From JBHIYN01 sp041984235 (lineage in GTDB: Bacteria > Pseudomonadota > Gammaproteobacteria > Ga0077536): DNA of 64,000 nt. Both the position numbers and the translations under genes were made by a program. The stretch covers positions 124,001 through 188,000 of the forward strand of contig JBHIYN010000005.1 of assembly GCA_041984235.1 (NCBI GenBank). The letters are read 5' to 3'. Under the pieces are notes generated by a model, which worked only from the letters and a program-made list of their open reading frames with translations, searched no databases and was not told the DNA's origin. Below, in pieces: positions 7,564-16,726 of this stretch (positions within the stretch are counted from its first letter, which is position 1; each line of letters starts with the position of its first letter).

Positions 7564-9276
7564 ATGCGAATTTCGAACCTCCTCGTCCCCACCCTGCGCG
7601 AGGCTCCGGCCGACGCCGAGATTGCCTCGCACCGCCTCATGGTGCGCGCCGGCATGGTGCGCCAGCTCGCCTCCGGCATCTACACCTGGCTGCCGCTGGG
7701 GCTGCGCGTGCTGCGCAAGGTGGAGGCCATCGTGCGCGAGGAGATGAACCGCGCCGGCGCCCAGGAGGTCCTCATGTCCGGCGTGCAGCCGGCCGAGCTG
7801 TGGCAGGAATCCGGGCGCTGGGAGGCTTACGGCCCGGAGCTGCTGCGCTTTCACGACCGCCACGAGCGCAGCTTCTGCTTAGGGCCCACCCACGAGGAGA
7901 TCATCACCGATCTGATCCGCGGCGAGCTGCGCAGCTACAAGCAGCTGCCGGCCAACTTCTACCAGATCCAGACCAAGTTCCGCGACGAGATCCGGCCGCG
8001 CTTCGGCATCATGCGCGCGCGCGAATTCCTCATGAAGGACGCCTACTCCTTCCACCTCGACCAGGCCTCGCTGGAAGAGACCTACCAGGACATGTACCGC
8101 GCCTACTCGCGCATCTTCGACCGGGTCGGGCTGGAGTACCGCGCGGTCATCGCCGACACCGGCAACATCGGCGGCTCGAAATCGCACGAGTTTCACGTCC
8201 TCGCCGAGTCCGGTGAGGACCAGATCGCGTTCTCCTCGGACGGCAGCTTCGCCGCCAACGTCGAGATGGTGCCGGTGACGCTGCCGGACACCACCGCGCC
8301 CGCCCCGACGGCCGACATGGCACGGGTCGAAACGCCCGGGCAGCACACCATCGACGAGGTCAGCACCTTCCTCGGTACCACCCCCGCACAATGCGTGAAG
8401 ACCCTGGTCGTGGAAGGCGCCGAGGGCGGCCTGGTCGCGCTGGTGCTGCGCGGCGACCACGAGCTGAACGCGGTCAAGGCGCAGAACCACCCGCTGGTCG
8501 CCGAGCCGCTGCGCTTCGCGCAGGGCGAGGCCATCGCGGCGGCCACCGGCTGTGCGCCGGGCTCGCTGGGGCCGCTGGAGCTGCCCTTTGCGGTGCTGGT
8601 CGACCAGGACGCGGCGCGCCTCGCCGACTTCGTGTGCGGCGCCAACCAGGACGGCTGGCATCTCACCGGGGTCAACTGGGGCCGCGATCTGCCGCCGCCC
8701 GAGGTCGCCGATCTGCGCAACGCCATCCCCGGCGACGCAAGCCCCGACGGCAGCGGCACGCTGGACATCAAGCGCGGCATCGAGGTCGGGCACATCTTCC
8801 AGCTCGGCACCAAGTACAGCGAGGCGATGAAAGCCCGCGTGCTCGACGAGACCGGCAGCGCCGTGACCATGACCATGGGCTGCTACGGCATCGGCGTGTC
8901 GCGTATCGTCGCTGCGGCCATCGAACAGAACCACGACGACAGGGGCATCATCTGGCCGGACAGCATCGCGCCGTTCGAGTGCGCGATCGCGCCGATCAAC
9001 ATGCACAAGTCCGAACGCCTGCGCGACGCCGCCGAAGCACTCTATGCCGAGCTCAGCGCCGCCGGCTTCGACGTGCTGCTGCACGATGCGCGCGAACGCC
9101 CGGGCGTGATGTTCGCCGACCTCGAGCTGATCGGCATCCCGCACCGCTTCGTAATCAGCGATCGGGGTCTGGATGCCGGCACGCTGGAGTACAAGGCGCG
9201 CACCGCGACCGACAGCGAGGAGGTTGCCCTGGCCGACGCGGCGCAGTTCCTCGGCGCGCGCATCGCGCGCGGCTGA
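7564..9276 (+). CDS. proS: Prolyl-tRNA synthetase (bacterial type with editing insert)
   Basis: Class II aminoacyl-tRNA synthetase charging tRNA-Pro in the cytosol. The 570-residue protein shows class II motif 2 (FRDEIRPRFGIMRAREFLMKD region), motif 3 (GCYGIGVSRIVAAAIEQ) and the C-terminal anticodon-binding domain (about 470-570). Between motifs 2 and 3, residues about 225-405 form a YbaK-like insertion domain that deacylates Ala-tRNA-Pro, the hallmark of bacterial-type ProS. TGNIGGSKSHEF precedes the insert. The ATG at 7564 lacks a strong Shine-Dalgarno sequence. The gene is divergent from ilvI and convergent with acyP, five bases away. Confidence 0.97.
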   Translation: MRISNLLVPTLREAPADAEIASHRLMVRAGMVRQLASGIYTWLPLGLRVLRKVEAIVREEMNRAGAQEVLMSGVQPAELWQESGRWEAYGPELLRFHDRHERSFCLGPTHEEIITDLIRGELRSYKQLPANFYQIQTKFRDEIRPRFGIMRAREFLMKDAYSFHLDQASLEETYQDMYRAYSRIFDRVGLEYRAVIADTGNIGGSKSHEFHVLAESGEDQIAFSSDGSFAANVEMVPVTLPDTTAPAPTADMARVETPGQHTIDEVSTFLGTTPAQCVKTLVVEGAEGGLVALVLRGDHELNAVKAQNHPLVAEPLRFAQGEAIAAATGCAPGSLGPLELPFAVLVDQDAARLADFVCGANQDGWHLTGVNWGRDLPPPEVADLRNAIPGDASPDGSGTLDIKRGIEVGHIFQLGTKYSEAMKARVLDETGSAVTMTMGCYGIGVSRIVAAAIEQNHDDRGIIWPDSIAPFECAIAPINMHKSERLRDAAEALYAELSAAGFDVLLHDARERPGVMFADLELIGIPHRFVISDRGLDAGTLEYKARTATDSEEVALADAAQFLGARIARG

Positions 9277-9281
9277 GACGC

Positions 9282-9560
9282 TCAGCGCACCTCGAAGCCG
9301 GGCGGCGTCTCGACCTCGACGACCTCGCTGGCGACGCCGCTGACCACGGCCCGCGGCGGACCTTCGGCGAGCCAGGCGGCGAACGCTTCCAGCGCTTCCG
9401 CCGGACCGCGCGCAACCGCTGACACGCGCCCGTCGGGCAGGTTCTCGACCCAGCCGCAAAGACCGAGCGCGCGCGCTTTCTCGCGGGCCGAGGCGCGGAA
9501 GTACACGCCCTGCACGCGGCCGTTGACCCAGAAACGCCGGCAGGAAGCACCCGTATTCAC
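9282..9560 (-). CDS. acyP: Acylphosphatase
   Basis: Small cytosolic enzyme that hydrolyses acyl phosphates. The 92-residue protein carries the family signature VNGRVQGVYFRAS with catalytic Arg22 and the GWVENLPDG stretch with catalytic Asn40. The start (ATG 9560) overlaps the stop of the upstream yihY-like gene by four bases, so the pair is probably coupled. It converges on proS with a five-base gap and shares a short hairpin with it. Confidence 0.93.
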   Translation of the reverse strand: MNTGASCRRFWVNGRVQGVYFRASAREKARALGLCGWVENLPDGRVSAVARGPAEALEAFAAWLAEGPPRAVVSGVASEVVEVETPPGFEVR

Positions 9561-10861
9561 GCCGCGGGACTCCGGCGGACGCCGCGCTCGCCATCAGCCG
9601 GCGGCGGCCCCAGCAGCTGCGCGAGCGGCACCTCCAGGTGCGTCTCGGCCCACTGACCGAGCTCGACCAGCGGCGTCTCCAGGCGCTGATCGGCGCTATC
9701 GCCGACCATCGCGCGCACGTTCTCCAGCGGCGTGAAGCTCGGCACCAGGCGCAGCAGGTCGAGCAGCGTGAGACGGTTGAGATCCCGCGTCAGCACCCAT
9801 TGATAGAGGTCGTTGCGGCTCACCCAGCCGGCACTGTCGAGCGTTTCCAGCGCGCCGTTCAGCGCGGTGTAGCCGAAGTCGGGCTCGAGCGCGAACAGGC
9901 CCTTGTCGGACACGCCGTGCCCCTGCTCCTGGGCCTCGTACAGGCGGTAGAGGACGCGGAAGGCGCAGAACATCGGATCGCGGCGCGCGATGGCGCCGTG
10001 CCGCGAGGGCCCCTGCACGCGGAAGGTGGTCAGGCACTGCGTGATCTCCGCGCCCAGCAGCACCACCACCCACGACAGGTAGATCCACAGCAGGAAGATC
10101 GGCGCGATCGCGAACGCGCCATAGACCGCCTGCTGCGAGGGAAACGCCGTGACGTAGAACGCGAAGGCGCTCTTGGCGAGCTCGAACAGGAGGCTCGCGA
10201 CCACCCCGCCCACCAGCGCATGGCGCAGCGGTACCGGGCGGTAGGGGATGAGCTTGAAGAACATTACGAACGCCGCCGTGGTCGCGACCAGCGGAAACAG
10301 CGAGATGACCTGCGTGCGCAGGCTGCCGCTCATGCCCGCGTCGCTCAGCAGCGGCAGCGAGATCACGTAGGACGTCGCCACCATGCCCGCCCCGATCAGG
10401 ATAGGGCCCAGCGTCAGCACCGACCAGTAGACCAGGAAGCGCACCATCAGCGGACGCTTGCGGCGGATCCTCCAGATCACGTTGAAGGTCGATTCGATGG
10501 TCGACATCATCACCAGCACCGTGATCAGCAGTACGCCGACGCCGGCCGCCTGCAGGCCGCGCGCCTTGTCGGTGAACTGCACCAGGTAGCCGCGCACCTG
10601 TTCGCCCAGGGCCGGCACGAAATTGGTGAACACGAAGGTCTCTATGCCTCCGCGCCAGTCGCCGAACGCGGGAAAGGCGGACAGCGTGACGAACACCACG
10701 GTGAACAGCGGCACCAGCGCCAGCAGCGAGGTGTAGGCGAGCGCCGCCGCGGCGCGCGTGCATTGGTCCGCCTCGAAACGGTGCCTGAGGTAGACGAGGA
10801 ACTGGCCCAGCCGCTGCACGCGTTCCAGCCACGCCGCACCACCCTTTGCCGCCGCGCTCAC
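9557..10861 (-). CDS. YihY family inner-membrane protein with C-terminal extension
   Basis: Polytopic membrane protein of the YihY/UPF0761 family (once mis-named ribonuclease BN); its molecular role is not settled. The 434-residue product has about six transmembrane helices in residues 35-290 with the family pattern AALAYTSLLALVPLFTV, then about 140 soluble residues that look like a winged-helix domain; E. coli YihY lacks this tail, but the longer form is common in pseudomonads. I choose GTG 10861, preceded by GAGGG at good spacing. The longer ATG at 10948 would run into arsC on the other strand. Confidence 0.85.
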   Translation of the reverse strand: MSAAAKGGAAWLERVQRLGQFLVYLRHRFEADQCTRAAAALAYTSLLALVPLFTVVFVTLSAFPAFGDWRGGIETFVFTNFVPALGEQVRGYLVQFTDKARGLQAAGVGVLLITVLVMMSTIESTFNVIWRIRRKRPLMVRFLVYWSVLTLGPILIGAGMVATSYVISLPLLSDAGMSGSLRTQVISLFPLVATTAAFVMFFKLIPYRPVPLRHALVGGVVASLLFELAKSAFAFYVTAFPSQQAVYGAFAIAPIFLLWIYLSWVVVLLGAEITQCLTTFRVQGPSRHGAIARRDPMFCAFRVLYRLYEAQEQGHGVSDKGLFALEPDFGYTALNGALETLDSAGWVSRNDLYQWVLTRDLNRLTLLDLLRLVPSFTPLENVRAMVGDSADQRLETPLVELGQWAETHLEVPLAQLLGPPPADGERGVRRSPAA

Positions 10862-10927
10862 GCGTCGCCCTCGCCGTTGCGTGCGGCTACCATGAGCACC
10901 TGTCGAGCCTGATGGAGAGTCGCCTGC

Positions 10928-11278
10928 ATGAGCGTCACTATCTACCACAATCCCCGCTGTTCCAAGTCACGCCGCACACTCGAGCTGATCCGCGAACAGG
11001 GCATAGAGCCGCGCATCGTGCACTACCTCGACGAGCCGCCCGATGCGGCCACGCTGCGCGCGTTGCTGGCGCAGCTCGGCCTGTCGGCGCAGGCGCTGGC
11101 GCGGCATGGCGAGGCCGCGTGGCAGGCCGCCGGCCTGGACGATGACAGCGACGAGGAGACGGTCATCGCGGCCATGCTGGAGCACCCGATCCTGATCGAA
11201 CGTCCGATCGTGGTCAGCGACGGACGCGCCGTGCTCGGACGGCCGCCGGAGAACGTGCTCGGACTGCTCGGCGCATGA
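10928..11278 (+). CDS. arsC: ArsC-family arsenate reductase (glutaredoxin-dependent type)
   Basis: Thioredoxin-fold protein of the ArsC/YfgD group. The 116-residue product has the N-terminal motif YHNPRCSKSR with the nucleophilic Cys11, and the ERPIV segment with the Arg near residue 89 used to bind the oxyanion. It overlaps wrbA by four bases (ATGA). In pseudomonads the same pair sits beside yihY and perM in housekeeping context, with no arsR or arsB, so an arsenic-detoxification role is inferred from the family only. YfgD-like physiological function is equally possible. Confidence 0.88.
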   Translation: MSVTIYHNPRCSKSRRTLELIREQGIEPRIVHYLDEPPDAATLRALLAQLGLSAQALARHGEAAWQAAGLDDDSDEETVIAAMLEHPILIERPIVVSDGRAVLGRPPENVLGLLGA

Positions 11279-11871
11279 GCCCGCCCATGGGAGACGTACT
11301 CATCCTCTACTACAGCCGCGGCGGGCATACTGCCGTGCTCGCCGACGCCGTACGCCAGGGCGTGATCGCGGAGGGCCGTTGCGGCGCACGCCTGCGCACG
11401 GTGCCGGCGCTGGACGCGGATCCCGAAAAGCTGCCGGAACAGGGGCCGCTGTACGCGAGCAAGGACGACCTGCGCGAATGCATCGCGCTGGCGCTGGGTT
11501 CACCGACCCGCTTCGGCAACATGGCCGCACCGCTCAAGGCCTTCCTCGACACCACCTCCGACCTGTGGCTCTCAGGCACCCTGATCGATCGGCCCGCGGC
11601 CGTGTTCACCTCGACCAGCAGCCTGCATGGGGGCCAGGAAGCAACCCTGCTGTCGATGATGCTGCCGCTGCTGCACCACGGCATGCTGATCGTGGGCGTA
11701 CCGTACAGCGAGCCGGCCCTGCTCGACACGCGCAGCGGCGGCACGCCCTACGGCGCCAGTCATCACGCCGGCAACGACAACCAGAACGCGATCAGCGATC
11801 ACGAACGGCGCGTCGCGCACACGCTGGGGCGGCGCCTTGCGGCCACTGCCGTACGCCAGGCCGGCGGCTGA
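11275..11871 (+). CDS. wrbA: NAD(P)H:quinone oxidoreductase, WrbA-type flavoprotein
   Basis: FMN-binding flavodoxin-fold enzyme that reduces quinones by two electrons. The 198-residue product shows the phosphate-binding loop YYSRGGHTAVLA near the N-terminus, GSPTRFGNMAAPLKAFLD in the middle and TSTSSLHGGQEAT, which matches the WrbA isoalloxazine-binding region. The ATG at 11275 gives overlap with arsC; a second ATG at 11287 (MGDVLILYY) is the alternative start and would suit the domain edge better. It converges on hda. Confidence 0.92.
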   Translation: MSPPMGDVLILYYSRGGHTAVLADAVRQGVIAEGRCGARLRTVPALDADPEKLPEQGPLYASKDDLRECIALALGSPTRFGNMAAPLKAFLDTTSDLWLSGTLIDRPAAVFTSTSSLHGGQEATLLSMMLPLLHHGMLIVGVPYSEPALLDTRSGGTPYGASHHAGNDNQNAISDHERRVAHTLGRRLAATAVRQAGG

Positions 11872-11882
11872 TCCCGCGGCGT

Positions 11883-12593
11883 TCAGCCGCGCGCGTCGCG
11901 CTCGGCCAGCACCTCGCGCACGAAGGGGATGGTCAGCAGCCGCCCGCGGCTCAGCGAAACACGGTCGAGCTCGTCGACCAGGTCGACCAGCGTGCGCATG
12001 TCGCGGCGCTGCCGGCGCATGATGAAGTCGGTCACCGCGGGTGGCAGGCGCAGGCCACGCGCCGCTGCGCGCTCCTCCAGCAACGCCGCCTTGTCGGCAT
12101 CATCCAGCTCGTGCAGCGGGTAGGCGAGGCTCGCGGCATGACGCGAGGCGAGATCGGGGAGCGCGAAGAGGCGCGCCGCCGGCGCCTGGCGGCCGGCCCA
12201 CAGCAGGCGGCCAGCGGCCGCGGTGACCGCGTTGTAGAGGTGGAACAGGCGCTGCTCCCAGGCTGCGCTGCCGGCGACCGCGTCGAGATCGTCGATCGCC
12301 AGCACGTCAACCTCGGCGAGGTCGTCGAGTACGGCGGGTCCGGCCGCTGCCAGCTCGGCCAGCGGCAGGTACATCGCACGCGCCGCATCGGCCACACCCA
12401 GGGCGGCCTGCAGCAGGTGGCTCTTGCCACTGCCGGCGACACCCCACAGGTAGACCACCGCGGGCCCGTCGCCCCGGCACCAGCGTCTGAGTGCGGCGAC
12501 TGCCTCACCGTTGACACCGGCGCGGTAAGCCTCGAAGCCGTAAGGTCCGGGCTCGAACAGGCCGAGGGTCAGTTGCGCCGTTGCGTCGGCCAT
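11883..12593 (-). CDS. hda: DnaA inactivator Hda (DnaA-like AAA+ protein)
   Basis: Works with the beta sliding clamp to trigger DnaA-ATP hydrolysis and so prevents over-initiation of replication. The 236-residue protein starts with the clamp-binding motif QLTLGL (residues 7-12), followed by a DnaA-like AAA+ domain with a P-loop variant WGVAGSGKSHLLQA and a Walker B stretch (VDVLAIDDLD). It lacks the DnaA DNA-binding domain. The ATG at 12593 is chosen because it begins directly before the clamp motif; the frame is open to 12641 inside perM. It follows perM by four bases. Confidence 0.93.
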   Translation of the reverse strand: MADATAQLTLGLFEPGPYGFEAYRAGVNGEAVAALRRWCRGDGPAVVYLWGVAGSGKSHLLQAALGVADAARAMYLPLAELAAAGPAVLDDLAEVDVLAIDDLDAVAGSAAWEQRLFHLYNAVTAAAGRLLWAGRQAPAARLFALPDLASRHAASLAYPLHELDDADKAALLEERAAARGLRLPPAVTDFIMRRQRRDMRTLVDLVDELDRVSLSRGRLLTIPFVREVLAERDARG

Positions 12594-12597
12594 CGGC

Positions 12598-13671
12598 TCA
12601 GGCGCGCTCGTCGTACAGGTTGCTGTTGAGATACTCGTCACGCGAGTGACGCAGCAACACCACGATCACTGCCGCGACCGGCAGCGCCAGCAGGATGCCG
12701 AAGAAACCGAACAACTGGCCGCCGGCCATCACCGCGAAGATCACGGCCACCGGGTGCAGCCCGATGCGATCGCCGACCAGCAGCGGTGACAGCACCATGC
12801 CCTCCAGCACCTGGCCGATGCCGAACACGCCGGCCACCGCGAGCACGTGCCAGACGTCGTGGAACTGCACGAACGCGGCGAAGCCGGCGACGACGATACC
12901 GACGATGACGCCGAGGTAGGGCACGAAGCTGACGACGCCCGCGAGCAGGCCGACGACGAAGGCCAGGTCGAGACCGACCAGCCACAGGCCGGTGGCGTAG
13001 ACCACCGCCAGGGCCAGCATCACGGTGAGCTGGCCGCGCAGGAACTCGGCCAGCACGGCGTCGATCTCGCGCGCCAGGCGCGCCACCGTGGGCTCGATGC
13101 GCTTGGGCAGCAAGCGGTCGATGGCCGCGACCAGGTGGTCCCAGTCGCGCAGCAGGTAGAAGGTCACGACCGGGATCAACAACAGGTAGGTGACCCAGCC
13201 GAGCAGGAGCTGACCGGAGCGGCCGAGATGGGAGACCAGGCGCCCGGCGAACGAGCCGACCTGGCGCCAGTGATCGACGATGGCCTTGCGTATGGCGTCG
13301 ATGTCGACGTCGATGAGACTGATCCCCGCAACCTCCGCCAGCCGTGGAGCGAGTGTCTGCTGCGCCCATTCGAGGACGCGCGGAACCACGTTGACCAGGC
13401 TGAGCGCCTGCTTCTGCAGCACCGGCAGCAACACCACCAAGGTGACCACGCCGGCAACCAGCATCAATGCGAACACCATCACCACGCCCAGCGTGCGTCC
13501 GGCCCCGGCGCGCTCCAGGCGATCGACCAGCGGGTCGCCGAGGTAGGCCAGCAGCGCGCTGATCAGAAACGGCGTGAGGACCGGCGCCAGCAGGTAGAGC
13601 AGCCAGCCACCGAGCACCAGCACGGCGAGCAGCAGCCACTTCTGCGAGTCACTGATGGCCGGCGGCTGCAT
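12598..13671 (-). CDS. perM: AI-2E/PerM family membrane transporter
   Basis: Polytopic permease-like protein of the AI-2E (PerM/TqsA) family. The 357-residue product has three N-terminal transmembrane helices, a soluble segment of about 90 residues (roughly 85-150), then four to five more helices with the conserved GVVSFVPYLGVIVG loop and a C-terminal ALPVAAVIVVLLRH segment. Its substrate is unknown; AI-2 export is shown for only some members. It is directly upstream of hda, an order conserved in pseudomonads. Confidence 0.88.
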   Translation of the reverse strand: MQPPAISDSQKWLLLAVLVLGGWLLYLLAPVLTPFLISALLAYLGDPLVDRLERAGAGRTLGVVMVFALMLVAGVVTLVVLLPVLQKQALSLVNVVPRVLEWAQQTLAPRLAEVAGISLIDVDIDAIRKAIVDHWRQVGSFAGRLVSHLGRSGQLLLGWVTYLLLIPVVTFYLLRDWDHLVAAIDRLLPKRIEPTVARLAREIDAVLAEFLRGQLTVMLALAVVYATGLWLVGLDLAFVVGLLAGVVSFVPYLGVIVGIVVAGFAAFVQFHDVWHVLAVAGVFGIGQVLEGMVLSPLLVGDRIGLHPVAVIFAVMAGGQLFGFFGILLALPVAAVIVVLLRHSRDEYLNSNLYDERA

Positions 13672-13730
13672 CGTTCACGCCTGGTCTGCGGCAGGGCAAC
13701 CCGTGACGGCCCGGCATCACCGTCGCCGCC

Positions 13731-14771
13731 TCAGGGCAGCAGCCGGTAGACGCCGGGCTGGCCCGCCACCGGACTCAGCACCTGGCCGAAGGCGATGCTC
13801 TGCGCGAGCGCCCCGCGCTCACCGCGCGCGGTGACCCGGAACTGTACCCGGTCGCCGGCCAGGCGGCTGACGAACAGATCCTGCACCGTGTCCAGTGCCT
13901 CGAGATAACGGGTCAGGCGCGCGTAGTCGGCGGCGCTGCCGACGCCACTGACCTCGAGCTCGATGCGGGTAGCGCCCGCGAGCAGCTGCGGCGCGGCGAA
14001 GCGCCGTGCCAGCGCGTCGGCCACGGCATCGACCCCGTCTTCCATCACCAGCTCGACCAGGTCGCCTTCCTGGCGCCACTCGTACTCCTGCTCGCCGACC
14101 CGGATGCGCCAGCGCGCCTCCCACAGGCCGGGCGCGCTCTGGCGCAGGTGGCCGACGGCACTCGCCGGCGTGCCGTAACGCTCGGCGAGCGCCAGGGCTG
14201 CGGTCGACAGTCCGGCCCAGTCACCGGCGTAGAGCAGGTGCTGGGACTCCTCGATATCCATCAGTGGCAGGAGCACCGGGATGCCGCGCCGCGCGGCGCG
14301 CGCCAGCGCCGCGTCGCCATACAGGCCCGGCTCGTCACCACTCACCAGGCGCCGCCCGGCGCCGTCGTCGACCACCAGCCAGAGCACGGTGTCCGGCCGC
14401 TCCTTGCCCCACACGGGGACTTCGAGCGCGGCCAGCTCGGCGTCCAGTGCCGCGGCATCGAACTGTGCGGCCAGCAGCAACCCGCCGTCGTCGGGCGCCG
14501 GCTTGTAACCGTACTGCAGCAGCAGGCTGGCGGCACGCTGGCGCAGCGCAGCGGCAGCGCCGCCGGCGGCCCTGCGGTCACCGGTGAGCTTGATGAGCAC
14601 CTCGGCCAGCGCGGCGCCGGCGCCGCGCGCCAGCTCGCCCTGCGACCGGTCGGCGACCGCGACCTCGGCACTGTAGAGGCCGGCCACGTCACGCGCCGCC
14701 GACACGCCGGCGGCGGCGGCCAGCACGAGCAGGCACAACAGGCGGAACACCGGGGACAAGGGCACAGACAC
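13731..14771 (-). CDS. DUF2066 domain-containing secreted protein
   Basis: Protein of unknown function from the DUF2066 family, which lies next to purM in many gammaproteobacteria. The 346-residue product has a signal peptide (residues 1-26, ending VSAA) and no further membrane span, so it should be periplasmic. The characteristic N-terminal part (LYSAEVAVADRSQGELARGAGAAL broken into several short conserved turns) and a repeated alpha/beta pattern are visible. No catalytic motif can be recognised. It ends about 60 bp before perM and is divergent from purM. Confidence 0.82.
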   Translation of the reverse strand: MSVPLSPVFRLLCLLVLAAAAGVSAARDVAGLYSAEVAVADRSQGELARGAGAALAEVLIKLTGDRRAAGGAAAALRQRAASLLLQYGYKPAPDDGGLLLAAQFDAAALDAELAALEVPVWGKERPDTVLWLVVDDGAGRRLVSGDEPGLYGDAALARAARRGIPVLLPLMDIEESQHLLYAGDWAGLSTAALALAERYGTPASAVGHLRQSAPGLWEARWRIRVGEQEYEWRQEGDLVELVMEDGVDAVADALARRFAAPQLLAGATRIELEVSGVGSAADYARLTRYLEALDTVQDLFVSRLAGDRVQFRVTARGERGALAQSIAFGQVLSPVAGQPGVYRLLP

Positions 14772-14867
14772 GGGATGGCAGCTCTGGGGTGCGCCAACGG
14801 CGCGCCGGGCAGAGAGTCGTCAATCACACCCGGCAAGTCAAGGCTTACCGCGCCACCGCAATGCCGC

Positions 14868-14873
14868 TAGACT
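14868..14873 (+). promoter_or_regulatory. Possible -10 element of a leaderless purM transcript
   Basis: TAGACT on the plus strand lies seven bases before the purM ATG, where a start point would coincide with the A of the ATG. No Shine-Dalgarno sequence precedes the ATG. The -35 is poor (TTACCG). Confidence 0.3.
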
Positions 14874-14879
14874 TCGCGC

Positions 14880-15932
14880 ATGCCGAAGCGCGACCAACCG
14901 GGCCTGTCCTACCGCGATGCCGGGGTCGACATCGAACGCGGCGAAGCGCTGGTCGAGCGCATCAAGCCCGGCGCCGCCGCGACCGCGCGGCCCGGCATGC
15001 TCGGCGCACTGGGCGGCTTCGCCGGGGTCTTCGACCTCGCCGCGGCCGGCTACCGCGACGGCCTGCTGGTGTCCTCCACCGACGGCGTCGGCACCAAGCT
15101 GCTGCTCGCGATCGAGCTCGAGTGTCACGACAGCATCGGCATCGACCTGGTCGCGATGTGCGTCAACGACATCCTCGTGCAGGGCGCCGAGCCGCTGTGG
15201 TTCCTCGATTACTTCGCCACCGGCACGCTCAGTGTCGACATTGCCGAGCGCGTCATCGCCGGCATCGCCAGCGGCTGCCGCGAGGCCGGCGCCGCGCTGC
15301 TCGGCGGCGAGACCGCCGAGATGCCGGGCATGTACCCGCCCGGCCACTACGACCTGGCCGGCTTCTGCGTCGGCGCGGTCGAGCGCGATCGGCTGATCGA
15401 CGGCAGCGCCGTCGCGGCCGGCGACGTCATCCTGGGACTCGCCTCCGGCGGCGTGCACTCCAACGGTTATTCGCTGGTGCGGCGCATCGTCGAGCTGAGC
15501 GGCGCCGACCTCGCCGAGCGCTTCGGCGAGACCACGCTGGGCGAGGCCCTGCTCGCGCCCACCCGCATCTACGTACGTCCGCTGCTCGACGCCCTGCGCA
15601 GCCATCGCATCAACGCCATGGCCCACATCACCGGCGGCGGCCTCAGCGAGAACCTGCCGCGCGTGCTGCCGGCCGGGCTGGGCGCGCGTATCGATCTCGA
15701 CGCCTGGCCCCTGCCGCCGCTGTTCGCGTGGCTGATGGAGGCCGGCAACGTCGCGCCGCAGGAGATGCTGCGCACCTTCAACTGCGGCATCGGCATGACC
15801 GTGATCGCGCCGCCGGCAGCGGCCGGCGCGCTCAGCGCCGCGCTCACCGCGGCCGGCGAAAGCGTGTTGCAGATCGGTACCGTCAGCGCCGACGCCGAGG
15901 GCGTCGTCTATCGCGGCACGCTGGCCGACTGA
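14880..15932 (+). CDS. purM: Phosphoribosylformylglycinamidine cyclo-ligase (AIR synthetase)
   Basis: Fifth step of purine synthesis: ATP-dependent closure of FGAM to AIR. The 350-residue protein has the conserved N-terminal SYRDAGVDIE, the glycine-rich STDGVGTKL loop, DLVAMCVNDILVQGAEPL with the ATP-binding acidic residues, and GLASGGVHSNGYSLVR. The ATG at 14880 fits the family start. Downstream is trmJ on the opposite strand, so the purMN pairing seen in pseudomonads is broken here: no purN is in this window. Confidence 0.97.
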   Translation: MPKRDQPGLSYRDAGVDIERGEALVERIKPGAAATARPGMLGALGGFAGVFDLAAAGYRDGLLVSSTDGVGTKLLLAIELECHDSIGIDLVAMCVNDILVQGAEPLWFLDYFATGTLSVDIAERVIAGIASGCREAGAALLGGETAEMPGMYPPGHYDLAGFCVGAVERDRLIDGSAVAAGDVILGLASGGVHSNGYSLVRRIVELSGADLAERFGETTLGEALLAPTRIYVRPLLDALRSHRINAMAHITGGGLSENLPRVLPAGLGARIDLDAWPLPPLFAWLMEAGNVAPQEMLRTFNCGIGMTVIAPPAAAGALSAALTAAGESVLQIGTVSADAEGVVYRGTLAD

Positions 15933-15938
15933 CGCCGC

Positions 15939-16709
15939 TCAGGCGTCGTCGTCGGCGCCAATCCGATTCTCGATCGCGCTGAGGAAGCCGCGCAGGATCT
16001 GGGCTTCGCTGTGGCGCAGCTCGGCGCGGCCGAACAGGCGTGCGAGGCGACGCTCGAGCAGCTTGGGTCGCGCCGGGTCGTGGTAGCCGACCCGCGCCAT
16101 CACGGCCAGGCAGTGCCGGGTGAGATTGTCCAGCGCGACCGCGTCGGCGCGCGGCTCGGCCGCCGGTGTCGTGCCGGGCAGGTTGTCACCGGCATGCGCC
16201 AGGCGCAGCTCGTAGGCGCAGATCTGCACCGCCTGGGCGAGGTTGAGCGAGCGGAACGTGTCGGCGGTCGGGATGCAGACCGCGCGCTGGCAACGTTCGA
16301 GCTCGGCGTTGGTCAGGCCCGAGCGCTCGCGCCCGAACACCATCGCGACCGGCCCCGGCTCGCCGGCAATGGTGCCTGCCGCGTCGCGCGGGGTGACCGT
16401 GGGCCAGTCGATGTGGCGCTCGCGCGCGGTGGTGCCGAACACCAGTGCGCAGCCGGCCACGGCCCCCTCCAGGCTCTCGTGCACCTCGGCACGCGCCAGC
16501 AGGTCGTCCGCGCCGGCGGCCATGGCGGTCGCCTCGGCGGCGGGGAAACGCGCCGGCTGCACCAGGTGCAGCTGCTCCAGTCCCATCACCTTCATCGCGC
16601 GCGCGGTGGCGCCGATGTTGCCCGGATGCGTGGTACCGACCAGCACCACGCGCACCCGCGCCAGTGCCGGTATCGACGCCGCGGCGCCGTCATTGTCCGC
16701 CTGCGCCAA
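15939..16709 (-). CDS. trmJ: tRNA (cytidine/uridine-2'-O-)-methyltransferase TrmJ
   Basis: SPOUT methyltransferase that 2'-O-methylates position 32 of tRNAs. The 256-residue protein has motif 1 (VLVGTTHPGNIGATARAMKVMG), the SAM knot motifs 2 and 3 (VFGRERSGLTN and SLNLAQAVQI) and the TrmJ C-terminal helical extension. The divergent neighbour is suhB, an arrangement found in many gammaproteobacteria. The two start codons are 55 bp apart and share a palindromic region. Confidence 0.94.
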   Translation of the reverse strand: MAQADNDGAAASIPALARVRVVLVGTTHPGNIGATARAMKVMGLEQLHLVQPARFPAAEATAMAAGADDLLARAEVHESLEGAVAGCALVFGTTARERHIDWPTVTPRDAAGTIAGEPGPVAMVFGRERSGLTNAELERCQRAVCIPTADTFRSLNLAQAVQICAYELRLAHAGDNLPGTTPAAEPRADAVALDNLTRHCLAVMARVGYHDPARPKLLERRLARLFGRAELRHSEAQILRGFLSAIENRIGADDDA

Positions 16710-16726
16710 AGCGGGCGCCCTCCGAT

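Noticed and set aside
10862..10948. Longer N-terminus for the YihY-like protein
   Set aside because: It would overlap arsC on the opposite strand, lacks a ribosome-binding site, and is low-complexity; the GTG at 10861 has GAGGG upstream.
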